This document shows, one piece after another, positions 16,218 to 24,799 of a stretch of DNA of 39,620 nucleotides. The notes under the pieces are model-generated. The model had not been told where the DNA came from. It did not search any database and saw only the letters and a list, made by a program, of their open reading frames with translations. This DNA comes from an uncultured bacterium. GTDB lineage: Bacteria > Cyanobacteriota > Vampirovibrionia > Gastranaerophilales > Gastranaerophilaceae. The stretch lies in assembly GCA_902766105.1 (NCBI GenBank), contig CACXCI010000023.1:1-39620 (forward strand), given 5' to 3'. Numbering within the stretch: position 1 is the stretch's first letter; each line of letters begins with the position of its first letter. The translations under genes were made by a program, and so were the position numbers.

Positions 16218-17816
16218 ATGAAATTTGGTTTTGAGGTTAAAAATTCGGTATTGTATATCAACTGGGATGATGTAAATGCTGATTGTTATAAAATTTATGT
16301 GAAAACAAATGACGGGTTTACGGAATGTGCCAGTGTTTCAAATTCTACTTTTACTTCAATTTCAATGCTTCCCTCCGGTGAAAATGAATGTTTTATAAAA
16401 GCCTTGAAAAATGGGGTTGTTAAGGATCAAACTCCTGCTATTTTTTTTAATATAGATAATATTGATGGAATTTGTTTTGCTAATGATGAAAAATACACAA
16501 CAATAATATGTTCTGAACAAGAAGAAGCTTATGGTTACAGATTGTATAAATCCGGAGATGGAGTTAATTTTTCAGGAGTTCAGAATTTTGATCAAAATGG
16601 TGTTTCTTTAAAATATGAAAATGGTGCAAGTTATAAAATGAAACCATACAAAACAAAAGAAGGTGAAAGAATTATTCTATCTTCTACAAAAGCTCTCTGT
16701 CCTTATGAGAATAATTTTGAGAGTTTGACTATATATAAATCTTATGGAGAAAAAATGTTTTTATCTTGGATTTATAAAGGTCGTGCCGATGGTTTTTTGG
16801 TTTATCCTAAAAATTCCGATTATCCGATATTTGAAACAAATGACGGACTTTGTCATTTTGCATATTTAAAAAATTACAAAGAGGATACCGAATTTTTGGT
16901 TAAAGCGTTTTTAAATACTCCAAACGGAAAAATCGTAATTTCTCAGTCTGATTTTGTCAAATTGTCTGAACGGAAATATGAAAGACCGACCGTATCTTTA
17001 ATTGTTCCTGCATATAATGCGCAAAATTATATTTCAAGGAGCATCGATAGTGCTTTAGCTTCAAATTTTGATGATTTGGAAATCGTAATTGTAAATGACG
17101 GCAGTACTGATAATACTCAGGGAATTATTGATTGGTACAGTAAAAATTATCCGAATGTTATTTCATTACAAAAATTAAACGGTGGTGTTGCTGATACCAG
17201 AAATGTGGGAATAGCGAATGCAAAAGGTGAATATATTGCCTTTATGGATAATGATGATATGCTTCGTCCTGATATGATCAGCTCTTTATATAATTCAATT
17301 AAAGAAAATTCAACCGATGTTGCAATCGCACCATTATACAGATTGGTTGATAAAGGTTATACAATTCACTGTAATCTTCCGTTTGTAGAAAATAAAGCAA
17401 TTGATATAAAAGACTATTTTGAAATTATGTACACTCCCGGGTATTACAATTGTGCTATCTGGAACAAGTTATATAAAGCAGAACTTGTGAAAGCACATCC
17501 TCTTGGAATTTTGAAATATGAGGATGTTTCGTGGACTCCTTGTATATTATCTTGGGCAAAGAATTTCAGCTTTATAAAAACTCCGTTTTACGAATGGGAC
17601 AGAAAAACAAGACCTGAAACATTCGGTGATGTTTTGGCAAAAATGCCCGAGGATGATTTGTTTGAACACAGAAAACAGGCGATGATGTTTTTTGTGGAAA
17701 ACGGTAATCCCGAAATGAAAGAAATTCTTAAAGTTATTGCTCAGCGCAGACTTCAGCGTTATGCCAAAAACTCTAATCATGTCGGATATAAAATGTTAAT
17801 TGAGAATTTGAAATAA
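16218..17816 (+). CDS. Family 2 glycosyltransferase with an N-terminal beta-repeat region
   Basis: The 532-aa protein has a C-terminal GT-A fold glycosyltransferase (about residue 257 onward). It shows VSLIVPAYNAQNYISRSIDS, the nucleotide-binding IVIVNDGSTDN and the metal-binding FMDNDDM. The first 255 residues hold about three beta-rich repeats with the spacing of fibronectin-III-like domains (starts near 1, 78 and 170). That is unusual at the N-terminus of a GT2, and they may bind glycan or protein. There is no signal peptide, so it acts at the cytoplasmic side. The start is ATG 16218 with AAGGAG eight bases upstream; TTG 16212 is too close to that site. Confidence 0.88.
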   Translation: MKFGFEVKNSVLYINWDDVNADCYKIYVKTNDGFTECASVSNSTFTSISMLPSGENECFIKALKNGVVKDQTPAIFFNIDNIDGICFANDEKYTTIICSEQEEAYGYRLYKSGDGVNFSGVQNFDQNGVSLKYENGASYKMKPYKTKEGERIILSSTKALCPYENNFESLTIYKSYGEKMFLSWIYKGRADGFLVYPKNSDYPIFETNDGLCHFAYLKNYKEDTEFLVKAFLNTPNGKIVISQSDFVKLSERKYERPTVSLIVPAYNAQNYISRSIDSALASNFDDLEIVIVNDGSTDNTQGIIDWYSKNYPNVISLQKLNGGVADTRNVGIANAKGEYIAFMDNDDMLRPDMISSLYNSIKENSTDVAIAPLYRLVDKGYTIHCNLPFVENKAIDIKDYFEIMYTPGYYNCAIWNKLYKAELVKAHPLGILKYEDVSWTPCILSWAKNFSFIKTPFYEWDRKTRPETFGDVLAKMPEDDLFEHRKQAMMFFVENGNPEMKEILKVIAQRRLQRYAKNSNHVGYKMLIENLK

Positions 17817-18956
17817 CTATTCCATATAATCAGGGTGCGATGCTATTCCTTGTGTTTTATTGTTATCAATTTCTATAACATTTTTTATTATAGAATGTGC
17901 CATCAATAATAAATACGGGTTAATCTCGTTTGTTTTTGACATATTGATATTGGCTGATTGTTTGGTGTGTTGTTGCTCTTTACTTGTATCTTTTGAGTTA
18001 AAACTCAAAACAGAATCCATTGAGTAGTGTTTTTGTTCACCTTCAATTCTTGCTTGCAGCTCTTTTTTAGGGAACTTTTCATCACATTCTATTGCAACCT
18101 GAACAGAGTTTGAGGATTCTAAAAATATTGAAGCACTTACTGTTCCGTAATTTATTGTAGTAACAGTTAAGGTAAGAATGCTATCACCTTCTTCATGATT
18201 TTCTGTTTGTTGAACATCCAAGTCAAAATCAACTCCGTCTTCTAATGGCAGCCAAGGAAGATACAACATTAACAATAATTTTAAAGTTTTCTGAGGATTG
18301 TTTTCTGCTGCAACCGAAATACTGGCATTGATAAATTTAGCCATTTCTTTTAATTGTGATACATCTGTAATGCCGGCTTTTGCGGCCTCTGTCATTGCCA
18401 TTATGAGTTTTGGAATGGCTTCTTTCCCGTTTTTTTGTATCAATAATGCAACTTGATTAAGATTAATCATGCCGTTAGATAAAATCTCAAGATTTCTAAT
18501 TGAGCCTTGTACTTGAGCGCCTAGTCCTGCATTTACCATTTCTTTTGCAGCATTGGTATCAAGTCCTTGTAATTGAGCAAGAATTTGTGCCTGCATTTGA
18601 GAAATGTTTGCTCTTTGTGTTATCATTTGGTTTGCAAACATTTGATTAAATTGAGCCTGTGTCATTCCACGCTGAACCATATAAACAAATTCATTGGCGT
18701 TTTTGGGAAAACCAAGTACGTCTTTGGCAAATGCAGCTTGTGCCTGCGGCGTATTTTGTGGCATGGCAAGTGGTGCCGTATTTGCCGTTGGTGTTGGGGT
18801 TGGAATATCCGGTGCTTTTGGTAGTGGTTGAGGGGTGGCAGGTGCGGGGTTTGCCGGAACAGAAGGTGCATTAAATGTGCCTTTGGCAGAAAAAGTCTGC
18901 TGGTGGTAATTTTGCCCGAAATTATTTAAAAATCTTTTTATATCAATTCCTGCCAT
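17817..18956 (-). CDS. Pro/Gln-rich protein of unknown function, weakly FliK-like C-terminus
   Basis: The 379-aa protein has a Pro/Thr/Ala-rich N-terminal linker (about 28-75), a Gln/Met-rich helical middle (about 95-215) and a beta-rich section (about 225-310) that begins LLMLYLPWLPLEDG. That order recalls the hook-length protein FliK, whose C-terminal domain follows a 'LPLPL' type entry, but no flagellar gene is near and I would not name it. The stop codon directly abuts the stop of the convergent glycosyltransferase with no bases between. The ATG has AGGGG only one base upstream, too close to act normally. A weak TAAATT lies six bases before it, so a leaderless start is possible. Confidence 0.7.
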   Translation of the reverse strand: MAGIDIKRFLNNFGQNYHQQTFSAKGTFNAPSVPANPAPATPQPLPKAPDIPTPTPTANTAPLAMPQNTPQAQAAFAKDVLGFPKNANEFVYMVQRGMTQAQFNQMFANQMITQRANISQMQAQILAQLQGLDTNAAKEMVNAGLGAQVQGSIRNLEILSNGMINLNQVALLIQKNGKEAIPKLIMAMTEAAKAGITDVSQLKEMAKFINASISVAAENNPQKTLKLLLMLYLPWLPLEDGVDFDLDVQQTENHEEGDSILTLTVTTINYGTVSASIFLESSNSVQVAIECDEKFPKKELQARIEGEQKHYSMDSVLSFNSKDTSKEQQHTKQSANINMSKTNEINPYLLLMAHSIIKNVIEIDNNKTQGIASHPDYME

Positions 18957-18996
18957 ACCCCTAATTTAAATGATTTTTTAAATAAAATCAATATAT

Positions 18997-19030
18997 GGAT
19001 GCAAAGATGCTTGGAGGCACGGATGCAAAG
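18997..19030. repeat. Short direct repeat GGATGCAAAG, two copies
   Basis: GGATGCAAAG occurs at 18997-19006 and at 19021-19030, in the 90-bp gap upstream of the unknown minus-strand gene. This gap otherwise shows nothing I can name. Confidence 0.5.
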
Positions 19031-19046
19031 CTGTCTACATAATTAG

Positions 19047-20024
19047 CTAAGCCTCAATAGGCAAATATGATTGAGGATAATTGTAATCCTCCAAAAATCC
19101 TAAGTTTTTGTATAATCTTAACGCCTGAAGGTTATTTGTTTCTGTTGTTGTATTTATTTCAGCCAATGGTGTTCCATGTAATTTTACAGCTTTTAGTACA
19201 TAATCCATGGAGTGTTTCAGCATAATAGTTGATAAACCTTTGCCCTGATGTTCTTCTTTTATGCCGACAATAGGAATATTTACAATTGTGCCGCCTGTTA
19301 AGTTCATAAAAGCAAAGCCGACAGGTTTTCCTTCGTATAATAAAACGCTTGTCGAATTGGGCATAAATTCAGCATAAACATCTTTTACAATTTTTGTAAT
19401 TATGTCCCTTGTTCCTTCTATTGTCGTAAATCTTGGGTCAAACAGGGCATCAGAACTTTCTTTAAATGCTTCGTGTATAACTTCGACCGCATCTTCAAAA
19501 TAAGATTTATTCCAAGAAACAACCTCGTATCCGTCAGGAATTTTTACAATTCTTGCGTGATCAAAAATTTCTTGTGATGCGTTTGTATCAAATTTAAACC
19601 TTAAAACTTCAATTCCGATAAATTTGAATCCTAATTTTGCAATTACACTAATAAGATTTTTTTGTTCACCTAACATAGGGTAGCAAACTATTTTGTTACG
19701 TCTTAGAGTTTGCGTGAGTTCAAGGAATTTTTCAAGTAATTCTTGAGCTTTTTGATTGAAATTATCTTTATCATTACTGTGAATGATATTTAATTCAACA
19801 GCTTCTGAAATTGCCGTTGTATAGACTAAAAAAGCTGATGGCATGTTATTATCCATTAGGACAATACATTTGATTAAATCTTTATCAATTGCTTCCAAAA
19901 ATCCGTCATAATCCAGCGGTTCTAATTCAAAATTGTATTCTGTTAAAGCTTTGGTACGAAAATCTTCATATAAATCTTCAAATTTTTCATAATCATCAGC
20001 TGTTAAAAGTTTGGTATAATACAT
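19047..20024 (-). CDS. GNAT-family N-acetyltransferase, apparently two-domain
   Basis: The 325-aa protein has a clear C-terminal GNAT domain (about 165-320). Its acetyl-CoA motif is IVGIKEEHQGKGLSTIML, followed by NTTTETNNLQALRLYKNLGF, the typical end. The first 150 residues have a GNAT-like pattern (FLVYTTAI, VIAKLGFKFIG) without the Gly loop and look like a degenerate second copy. The substrate is unknown. It is the third gene after ribE and ribBA, 11 bases downstream, with AAGGAAT before ATG 20024. Confidence 0.85.
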   Translation of the reverse strand: MYYTKLLTADDYEKFEDLYEDFRTKALTEYNFELEPLDYDGFLEAIDKDLIKCIVLMDNNMPSAFLVYTTAISEAVELNIIHSNDKDNFNQKAQELLEKFLELTQTLRRNKIVCYPMLGEQKNLISVIAKLGFKFIGIEVLRFKFDTNASQEIFDHARIVKIPDGYEVVSWNKSYFEDAVEVIHEAFKESSDALFDPRFTTIEGTRDIITKIVKDVYAEFMPNSTSVLLYEGKPVGFAFMNLTGGTIVNIPIVGIKEEHQGKGLSTIMLKHSMDYVLKAVKLHGTPLAEINTTTETNNLQALRLYKNLGFLEDYNYPQSYLPIEA

Positions 20025-20035
20025 CTTTTTATTCC

Positions 20036-21247
20036 TTATAAATAGTGGTGCATCTTTTCTTTTTTAGTATCTAAATATCTTTGGTTGTACGGTGTAACCT
20101 CTGAGGATATTTTAATCAAATCGTTCACCCTCAATCCGTAGCCTTCAAGACCTTTAATTTTTTTAGGATTGTTTGAAATCAAGTTGAAATTAGTGTAACC
20201 CAAATCAACCAGTATTTGAGCGCCGGTTCCGTAATCTCTCAAATCTGATTTAAAGCCGAGAGAAATATTGGCTTCAATTGTGTCCTGTCCTTCCTCTTGC
20301 AATTTGTATGCTTTAATTTTATTGCATAGACCAATGCCTCTGCCTTCATGATCCGTTAAATAAACAACAGCGCCTTTGCCGTATTCGTCAATATATCTCA
20401 TTGCATTGTGCAATTGTGAATTGCAATCACATTTAAGACTGTGAAAAGCATCTCCTGTCAGGCACATACTATGTACTCTAACGGCAGGAATTTTATCAGA
20501 GCCGTCGTCTTTTACTAATGCAACATGTTCTGTTCCGTTAATCTTGTTACGATACGCGTATAATGTAAAATCACCGTATGCTGTAGGTAAAAATGTTTCA
20601 GCTTCTCTTGTTACGAGTTTTTCTGATTTTAGTCGATATGCAATAAGTTGAGCGACTGATATAAACTTAAATCCGTGTTTATCGGCAAATTTTCTCAAAT
20701 CATCACGTCTTGCCATGTGTCCGTCAGGAGCCAAGACCTCACACATCACACCTGCCGGTCTGTGATTGCAAATCTTTGCCAAATCAACAACGGTTTCTGT
20801 ATGTCCTGTCCTTTCTAATACTCCGCCTGCTTTTGCTACACATGGAAATAAGTGTCCGGGCTTTCTCAAATCTGACGGTACAGCATCGGGTGCTGTTGCG
20901 ACCTCGACTGTTTTGGCTCTGTCAAATGCGGAAATTCCGGTTGTAACACCATATTTTTCATCAGCATCAATACTTATTGTAAATGCTGTTTTCATTTCTT
21001 CTGTATTTTTTTCAACCATCTGCGGTAAGTTAAGCTGTTTTGCAATTTCAGGTGATATTGCAAGACAAATCAAACCTCTAACCTCTGAGGCAAGAAAATT
21101 AATAATTTCCGGCGTTACTTTTTCTGCAGAAACAATAACGTCGCCTTCATTTTCCCTATCTTCATCATCTGCCACTATGATAGGTTTACCTTCTTTATAA
21201 TCTTTTATGGCTTCTTCTATATCATCAAATCTGAACATATCTTCCAT
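20036..21247 (-). CDS. ribBA: Bifunctional RibBA: DHBP synthase / GTP cyclohydrolase II
   Basis: The 403-aa protein makes the two entry precursors of riboflavin. The N-terminal RibB domain (about 1-200) carries the acidic loop IIVADDEDRENEGD and GHTETVVDLAK. The C-terminal RibA domain (about 205-400) has the zinc ligands CLTGDAFHSLKCDC, plus DHEGRGIGL and LISNNPKKIKGL. ATG overlaps the ribE stop by one base, so the two are coupled. A second ATG three codons in is possible. The ribD and ribH genes are not in the window. Confidence 0.95.
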   Translation of the reverse strand: MEDMFRFDDIEEAIKDYKEGKPIIVADDEDRENEGDVIVSAEKVTPEIINFLASEVRGLICLAISPEIAKQLNLPQMVEKNTEEMKTAFTISIDADEKYGVTTGISAFDRAKTVEVATAPDAVPSDLRKPGHLFPCVAKAGGVLERTGHTETVVDLAKICNHRPAGVMCEVLAPDGHMARRDDLRKFADKHGFKFISVAQLIAYRLKSEKLVTREAETFLPTAYGDFTLYAYRNKINGTEHVALVKDDGSDKIPAVRVHSMCLTGDAFHSLKCDCNSQLHNAMRYIDEYGKGAVVYLTDHEGRGIGLCNKIKAYKLQEEGQDTIEANISLGFKSDLRDYGTGAQILVDLGYTNFNLISNNPKKIKGLEGYGLRVNDLIKISSEVTPYNQRYLDTKKEKMHHYL

Positions 21248-21888
21248 TACACAAATCCGTTTTCCTGTAAAAATTCTAAACTTATATCACTTTTATTATC
21301 ACGCACAGATAACATTTTTTCAACATATTTGCCTAAAATATCCGTTTCAATGTTTACATTATCTCCGATTTTTAAATATTTCAGGTTTGTATTTTCAAAA
21401 GTATGAGGAATTATTGCAACTTTAAATCTATTATCTTTTATATTTGCAACAGTCAAACTAATGCCGTTTATTGTAACAGAACCTTTATAGACTATGTATT
21501 TTGATTGTTCCTTTGGAATTTCAAATTCCATATTATAAAATTCTGAATATTTTTCAATATTTAATAATATTCCTATGCAGTCTACATGACCGGAAACAAT
21601 GTGTCCGCCTAATCTTGAATTTAATGTTAAAGCACGTTCAAGATTTACGATATCTCCAAGTTTAAAATTTTTGAAGGTTGTAACATTTAAAGTTTCATCG
21701 CTTACTTTTGCAGTAAATGAATTTGTAGAGATTTCTGTTACGGTTTCGCAGACGCCATTGATTGAAATGCTGTCTCCGATTTTGGTTTCTTTTAAAACTT
21801 TACTGCAAGTAATTTCTATTGCTGCACCATTAGACATTTTATTAAAAATTTTTAATATGCCTGTTTCTTCAATAATTCCCGTAAACAT
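21247..21888 (-). CDS. ribE: Riboflavin synthase, alpha chain
   Basis: The 213-aa protein begins MFTGIIEETGIL, the standard start of riboflavin synthase. It has two homologous lumazine-binding barrels: the first ends near residue 95 (LERALTLNSRLGGHIVSGHV), the second near 190 (GSVTINGISLTV; NIETDILGKYVEKML). It catalyses dismutation of 6,7-dimethyl-8-ribityllumazine to riboflavin. No FMN riboswitch can precede it: a minus-strand TGA-TAAAAT stands six bases before the ATG, predicting a leaderless transcript. It is the first gene of ribE-ribBA-GNAT. Confidence 0.96.
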   Translation of the reverse strand: MFTGIIEETGILKIFNKMSNGAAIEITCSKVLKETKIGDSISINGVCETVTEISTNSFTAKVSDETLNVTTFKNFKLGDIVNLERALTLNSRLGGHIVSGHVDCIGILLNIEKYSEFYNMEFEIPKEQSKYIVYKGSVTINGISLTVANIKDNRFKVAIIPHTFENTNLKYLKIGDNVNIETDILGKYVEKMLSVRDNKSDISLEFLQENGFV

Positions 21889-21894
21889 AAGTAA

Positions 21895-21903
21895 ATTTTA
21901 TCA
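21895..21903 (-). promoter_or_regulatory. Extended -10 promoter (TGA-TAAAAT), leaderless ribE
   Basis: On the minus strand TGA TAAAAT occupies 21903-21895, then six bases to ATG 21888. No Shine-Dalgarno is present. Confidence 0.65.
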
Positions 21904-21943
21904 TATAATTTACCTATATACAATAGGGAGTATATGAAATCGT

Positions 21944-21974
21944 GTCATTCTGAGGGCAAAACCCGAAGAATCTC
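21944..21974. repeat. Dispersed palindromic repeat between divergent promoters
   Basis: GTCATTCTGAGGG and CCCGAAGAATCTC form an imperfect hairpin with two tandem G-A mismatches in the stem. Related elements starting TCATTCTGA occur at 770-793 and 34357-34381. It lies between the ribE and serine-hydrolase promoters. Confidence 0.6.
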
Positions 21975-22004
21975 ATTAACTTTAATGACTTTTGGTTTTT
22001 CTTG

Positions 22005-22013
22005 TGCTAATAT
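22005..22013 (+). promoter_or_regulatory. Extended -10 promoter (TGC-TAATAT), leaderless hydrolase gene
   Basis: TGC TAATAT at 22005-22013 is followed by six T-rich bases and ATG 22020. No Shine-Dalgarno is present. Confidence 0.6.
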
Positions 22014-22019
22014 TTTTCT

Positions 22020-23213
22020 ATGAAAAAGATTATTATAACATTGGTTTCATTATTTCTTTTACAGCTTGTGGTACCGGCTCAGGACACGAATCTGACTTTT
22101 TTGTATATAAACGGCTCTAACAATAATGATAAAAAAATGAAGGATTGGTATATAAAAGGTGTCAACAAGCTTCATCCTGTTATGAAACGTAAGTTTGAAA
22201 GAAATCTTTCAATCAAAAAATGGACAAAGGATAATAAGCTTGTTATAGGCGAATCTCCGGCCATTTTTTTCTGGGGATATGACAGCAAAACCGATTTGGA
22301 TTTTGTAAAAGACAGAATAAATATTTCAAAAGCTTTTAGCTCGACATTGGCTTATGAAATAAGGAGCTTATTAACTCAATTTATGCATGATGCAATTTGG
22401 GTGCAAAAAACTCACAATATGCAGCCAATTCTTGACGATTTGAATGAAATGGTAAAAGCTCATGCTCAAGACGGACAAAATGTTATACTTTTTGGGTATT
22501 CTGCCGGAACTTTTGTAAACTTTCAATATATGATGTACAAATTCAGATATATAAATATGTATGAATTGTTTAAGACCTTGGGTGCAGATGAAAGTTTTCT
22601 GAAATTTGTTGAACAAAACCCCAGAAAAGATACGTGTTTATCAGCATTATCTTATGATAAAGGAAATATTGGCGTAATTTCCAACACTGAACATCTTGTT
22701 TTAAATCAGGATAAAAAACAATTGATGGAAAATTATCTGAATATGGATAGTGCAACTGAAAAATATTGTGCGCCACCGGATAAAGTTAAGGGTGTTGTTA
22801 ATTTTGCAAGTCCAATACCTTTATTTTATTCAGATATGGCAGAAGATCGTTATGAGTATAATTTTTACGGTAAATATATGATTAAATATATATTTGAAAA
22901 AGGAATATATTTTCTAACCGTAAATTTCAGAGAAGATCCTTTAGGTTTTCCGACAAACAGAAATATGACAATAGAACAAATTGAAGAGCTTGCAGATATA
23001 AAAATTGAAAATCCTACAGGGGTTATTTATGATAATTCTCATGTCTGGTCAAAGCGTTCGGCATTTTTGGCTCATACATCTTATTGGTCTGCAAGAGGAA
23101 CTTTTGCAAACGCCGTTGTAAAAAGTTTTGTGAATGGTACAAAATTCCAGTATAATGAAAAATATCAGCAAAGAGTTTTGAAACACAAAAGTAAAAAATC
23201 AGAGGTATTATAA
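22020..23213 (+). CDS. Secreted serine hydrolase (alpha/beta-hydrolase, lipase-like)
   Basis: The 397-aa protein has a signal peptide (about 1-20, ending VPAQ). The nucleophile elbow GYSAG stands in NVILFGYSAGTFVNF (about residues 158-172). This, with the N-terminal LTFLYINGSN strand, fits an alpha/beta-hydrolase. An Asp in NFREDPLGFP and a His in the DNSHVWSKR or AFLAHTSYW segments are candidates for the rest of the triad. The substrate is unknown. The next gene begins at the base after its stop, so they form an operon with NagZ. Confidence 0.8.
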   Translation: MKKIIITLVSLFLLQLVVPAQDTNLTFLYINGSNNNDKKMKDWYIKGVNKLHPVMKRKFERNLSIKKWTKDNKLVIGESPAIFFWGYDSKTDLDFVKDRINISKAFSSTLAYEIRSLLTQFMHDAIWVQKTHNMQPILDDLNEMVKAHAQDGQNVILFGYSAGTFVNFQYMMYKFRYINMYELFKTLGADESFLKFVEQNPRKDTCLSALSYDKGNIGVISNTEHLVLNQDKKQLMENYLNMDSATEKYCAPPDKVKGVVNFASPIPLFYSDMAEDRYEYNFYGKYMIKYIFEKGIYFLTVNFREDPLGFPTNRNMTIEQIEELADIKIENPTGVIYDNSHVWSKRSAFLAHTSYWSARGTFANAVVKSFVNGTKFQYNEKYQQRVLKHKSKKSEVL

Positions 23214-23810
23214 ATGACAAAAACACAAGAAAAGTTTGTATTATTTGATCCGGGGTATGCTCAGCATACAACAATTTTATCAATCAGCGCAGAGTATATA
23301 TATTCGCAGCTTTCACAATACAAAAATTTCGGGCAAAAGAAAATGCAATTTAAAATGAATTATCCGAGATTGATTCACATGGCGGATAATAATGTCGGTT
23401 TTTGTCTGGGTAGTTTGTTATGGGCAACATATATTAAATCTCTTGGAGATATAAAAATAGAGGGTAATCCTTGTCTTGGCGGTGAATATGATGAAGCAGA
23501 AGCCGTTGAAGAAATTGATTATTCAATAGAATTTTTTGAACGTCTTAAAAAAGATGCAAAATACTATATTTCAGAAGATTATAAAATTGACCCTCTAAAT
23601 GTTAAAATTCTTTATCTGTACAAAGAATTTTTGATTGCCAACAGAGGTTTTGTAGATACAAAAACAACAGAAGATGTTGTTTTACCAAAAGGTTTTTCAA
23701 TTCCTGATAAAAAGGATTGTGAAATTATACATGAAAAAATTCAGGAAGTTATTAAATCAGGCATACTTTTGGATTTGAAAAATGTTTTAAAACTTGCATA
23801 CAAAGGTTAA
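23214..23810 (+). CDS. Hypothetical protein in the hydrolase-NagZ operon
   Basis: This 198-aa protein has no signal peptide or transmembrane helix and I do not recognise it. It is acidic in the middle (GGEYDEAEAVEEIDY) and helical towards the end. The start directly abuts the previous stop, with GAGGT upstream. The one-base gap to nagZ suggests tight coupling. Confidence 0.72.
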   Translation: MTKTQEKFVLFDPGYAQHTTILSISAEYIYSQLSQYKNFGQKKMQFKMNYPRLIHMADNNVGFCLGSLLWATYIKSLGDIKIEGNPCLGGEYDEAEAVEEIDYSIEFFERLKKDAKYYISEDYKIDPLNVKILYLYKEFLIANRGFVDTKTTEDVVLPKGFSIPDKKDCEIIHEKIQEVIKSGILLDLKNVLKLAYKG

Positions 23811-23811
23811 G

Positions 23812-24789
23812 ATGGAAGATATAAAAGCACAGTTATATCAGATGTTTATTCTCGGTTTGGATGAAGAGGGTAAATATGAAAAACTTTTAGAAAATGGGCT
23901 AGGCGGAGTTATATTTTTCACAAAAGATATCAAATCTGCCAAACAATTTTCTGATTTGATTTGTAATATTAAAGCAAAAAGTCAAATTACTCCGTTTCTT
24001 TCTATAGATCAAGAAGGTGGTCGTGTTGAAAGAACTGAAAATATTCATAAAGGTAAAAAATATTTATCTGCCAAATATGCTTATGAAAAGGGAAAAAAAT
24101 TTCTTGAAGGACAAACACAAGAAATTGCAAAAGAACTAAAAACTTATGGTATTAATCTGAACTTTGCACCCTGTATTGATACAAATACAAATCCCCAAAA
24201 TCCGATAATTGGAGAAAGGGCATTTTCGTCCAATCCAGATGATGTTATTGACGGTGGTAAAATAGTATCAAAAATATACCGTTCAAACGGTATAATTCCA
24301 TGTGCAAAGCATTACCCAGGTCATGGAGATGCAAATGCCGACAGCCACCTGACATTACCGGTTATTGACTTGCCGTTATCTGATATGGAAAAAATACATA
24401 TTAAACCATTTAAAGCTGTTGTTGATGACGGAATAGAAATGATTATGGCGGCACATCTTCATTGTACGTGTTTTGAAAAAGAACCAATCCCGACGTCATT
24501 GAGTAAAAATGCAATATCATACTTACGTGAAAAATTACATTTCAACGGTGTAATAATTTCTGATGATATGGTTATGAAAGGGGTTTCAAATTTTGGAGAG
24601 CTACAGGCATGTGTTATGGGGATAAAAGCGGGCATTAATTTGTTTATCTACAGAAATTGTGATGACAAAACCATTGATATTATTGAACAAGTTTATAAAT
24701 TGGCATTAAAAGATGAAGAACTTGCAAAATGTATAAAATTTTCATATAACAAGATTATGGAATTGAAGAAAAAATTTGATTTATTATAA
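23812..24789 (+). CDS. nagZ: NagZ-like beta-N-acetylhexosaminidase, glycoside hydrolase family 3
   Basis: The 325-aa protein has the single-domain GH3 layout of NagZ. Its hallmarks are SIDQEGGRVER near residue 64, the flexible-loop His-Asp pair in KHYPGHGDANADSH (residues about 166-179) and the nucleophile Asp in VIISDDMVMKG (about 240). It removes N-acetylglucosamine from peptidoglycan fragments in the cytosol as part of wall recycling. It has no signal peptide. I chose ATG 23812 because AAAGG precedes it; the frame also opens at a TTG at 23794 that overlaps the upstream gene. Confidence 0.93.
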   Translation: MEDIKAQLYQMFILGLDEEGKYEKLLENGLGGVIFFTKDIKSAKQFSDLICNIKAKSQITPFLSIDQEGGRVERTENIHKGKKYLSAKYAYEKGKKFLEGQTQEIAKELKTYGINLNFAPCIDTNTNPQNPIIGERAFSSNPDDVIDGGKIVSKIYRSNGIIPCAKHYPGHGDANADSHLTLPVIDLPLSDMEKIHIKPFKAVVDDGIEMIMAAHLHCTCFEKEPIPTSLSKNAISYLREKLHFNGVIISDDMVMKGVSNFGELQACVMGIKAGINLFIYRNCDDKTIDIIEQVYKLALKDEELAKCIKFSYNKIMELKKKFDLL

Positions 24790-24799
24790 GGTGAATTTT

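Noticed and set aside
17814-17819. Abutting stop codons of two convergent genes as a special overlap signal
   Set aside because: Zero-gap convergent genes occur in compact genomes by chance, and I see no shared hairpin there.
18997-19030. GGATGCAAAG direct repeats as an operator or attachment site
   Set aside because: There are only two short copies and no integrase or regulator nearby; listed only as a repeat.
20766-21200. Plus-strand open frame of 144 codons opposite ribBA
   Set aside because: It is fully covered by the conserved RibB domain on the other strand.
21889-22019. FMN riboswitch upstream of ribE
   Set aside because: No RFN element is visible, and the -10 box is only 6 bases from the start codon, leaving no leader to hold one.
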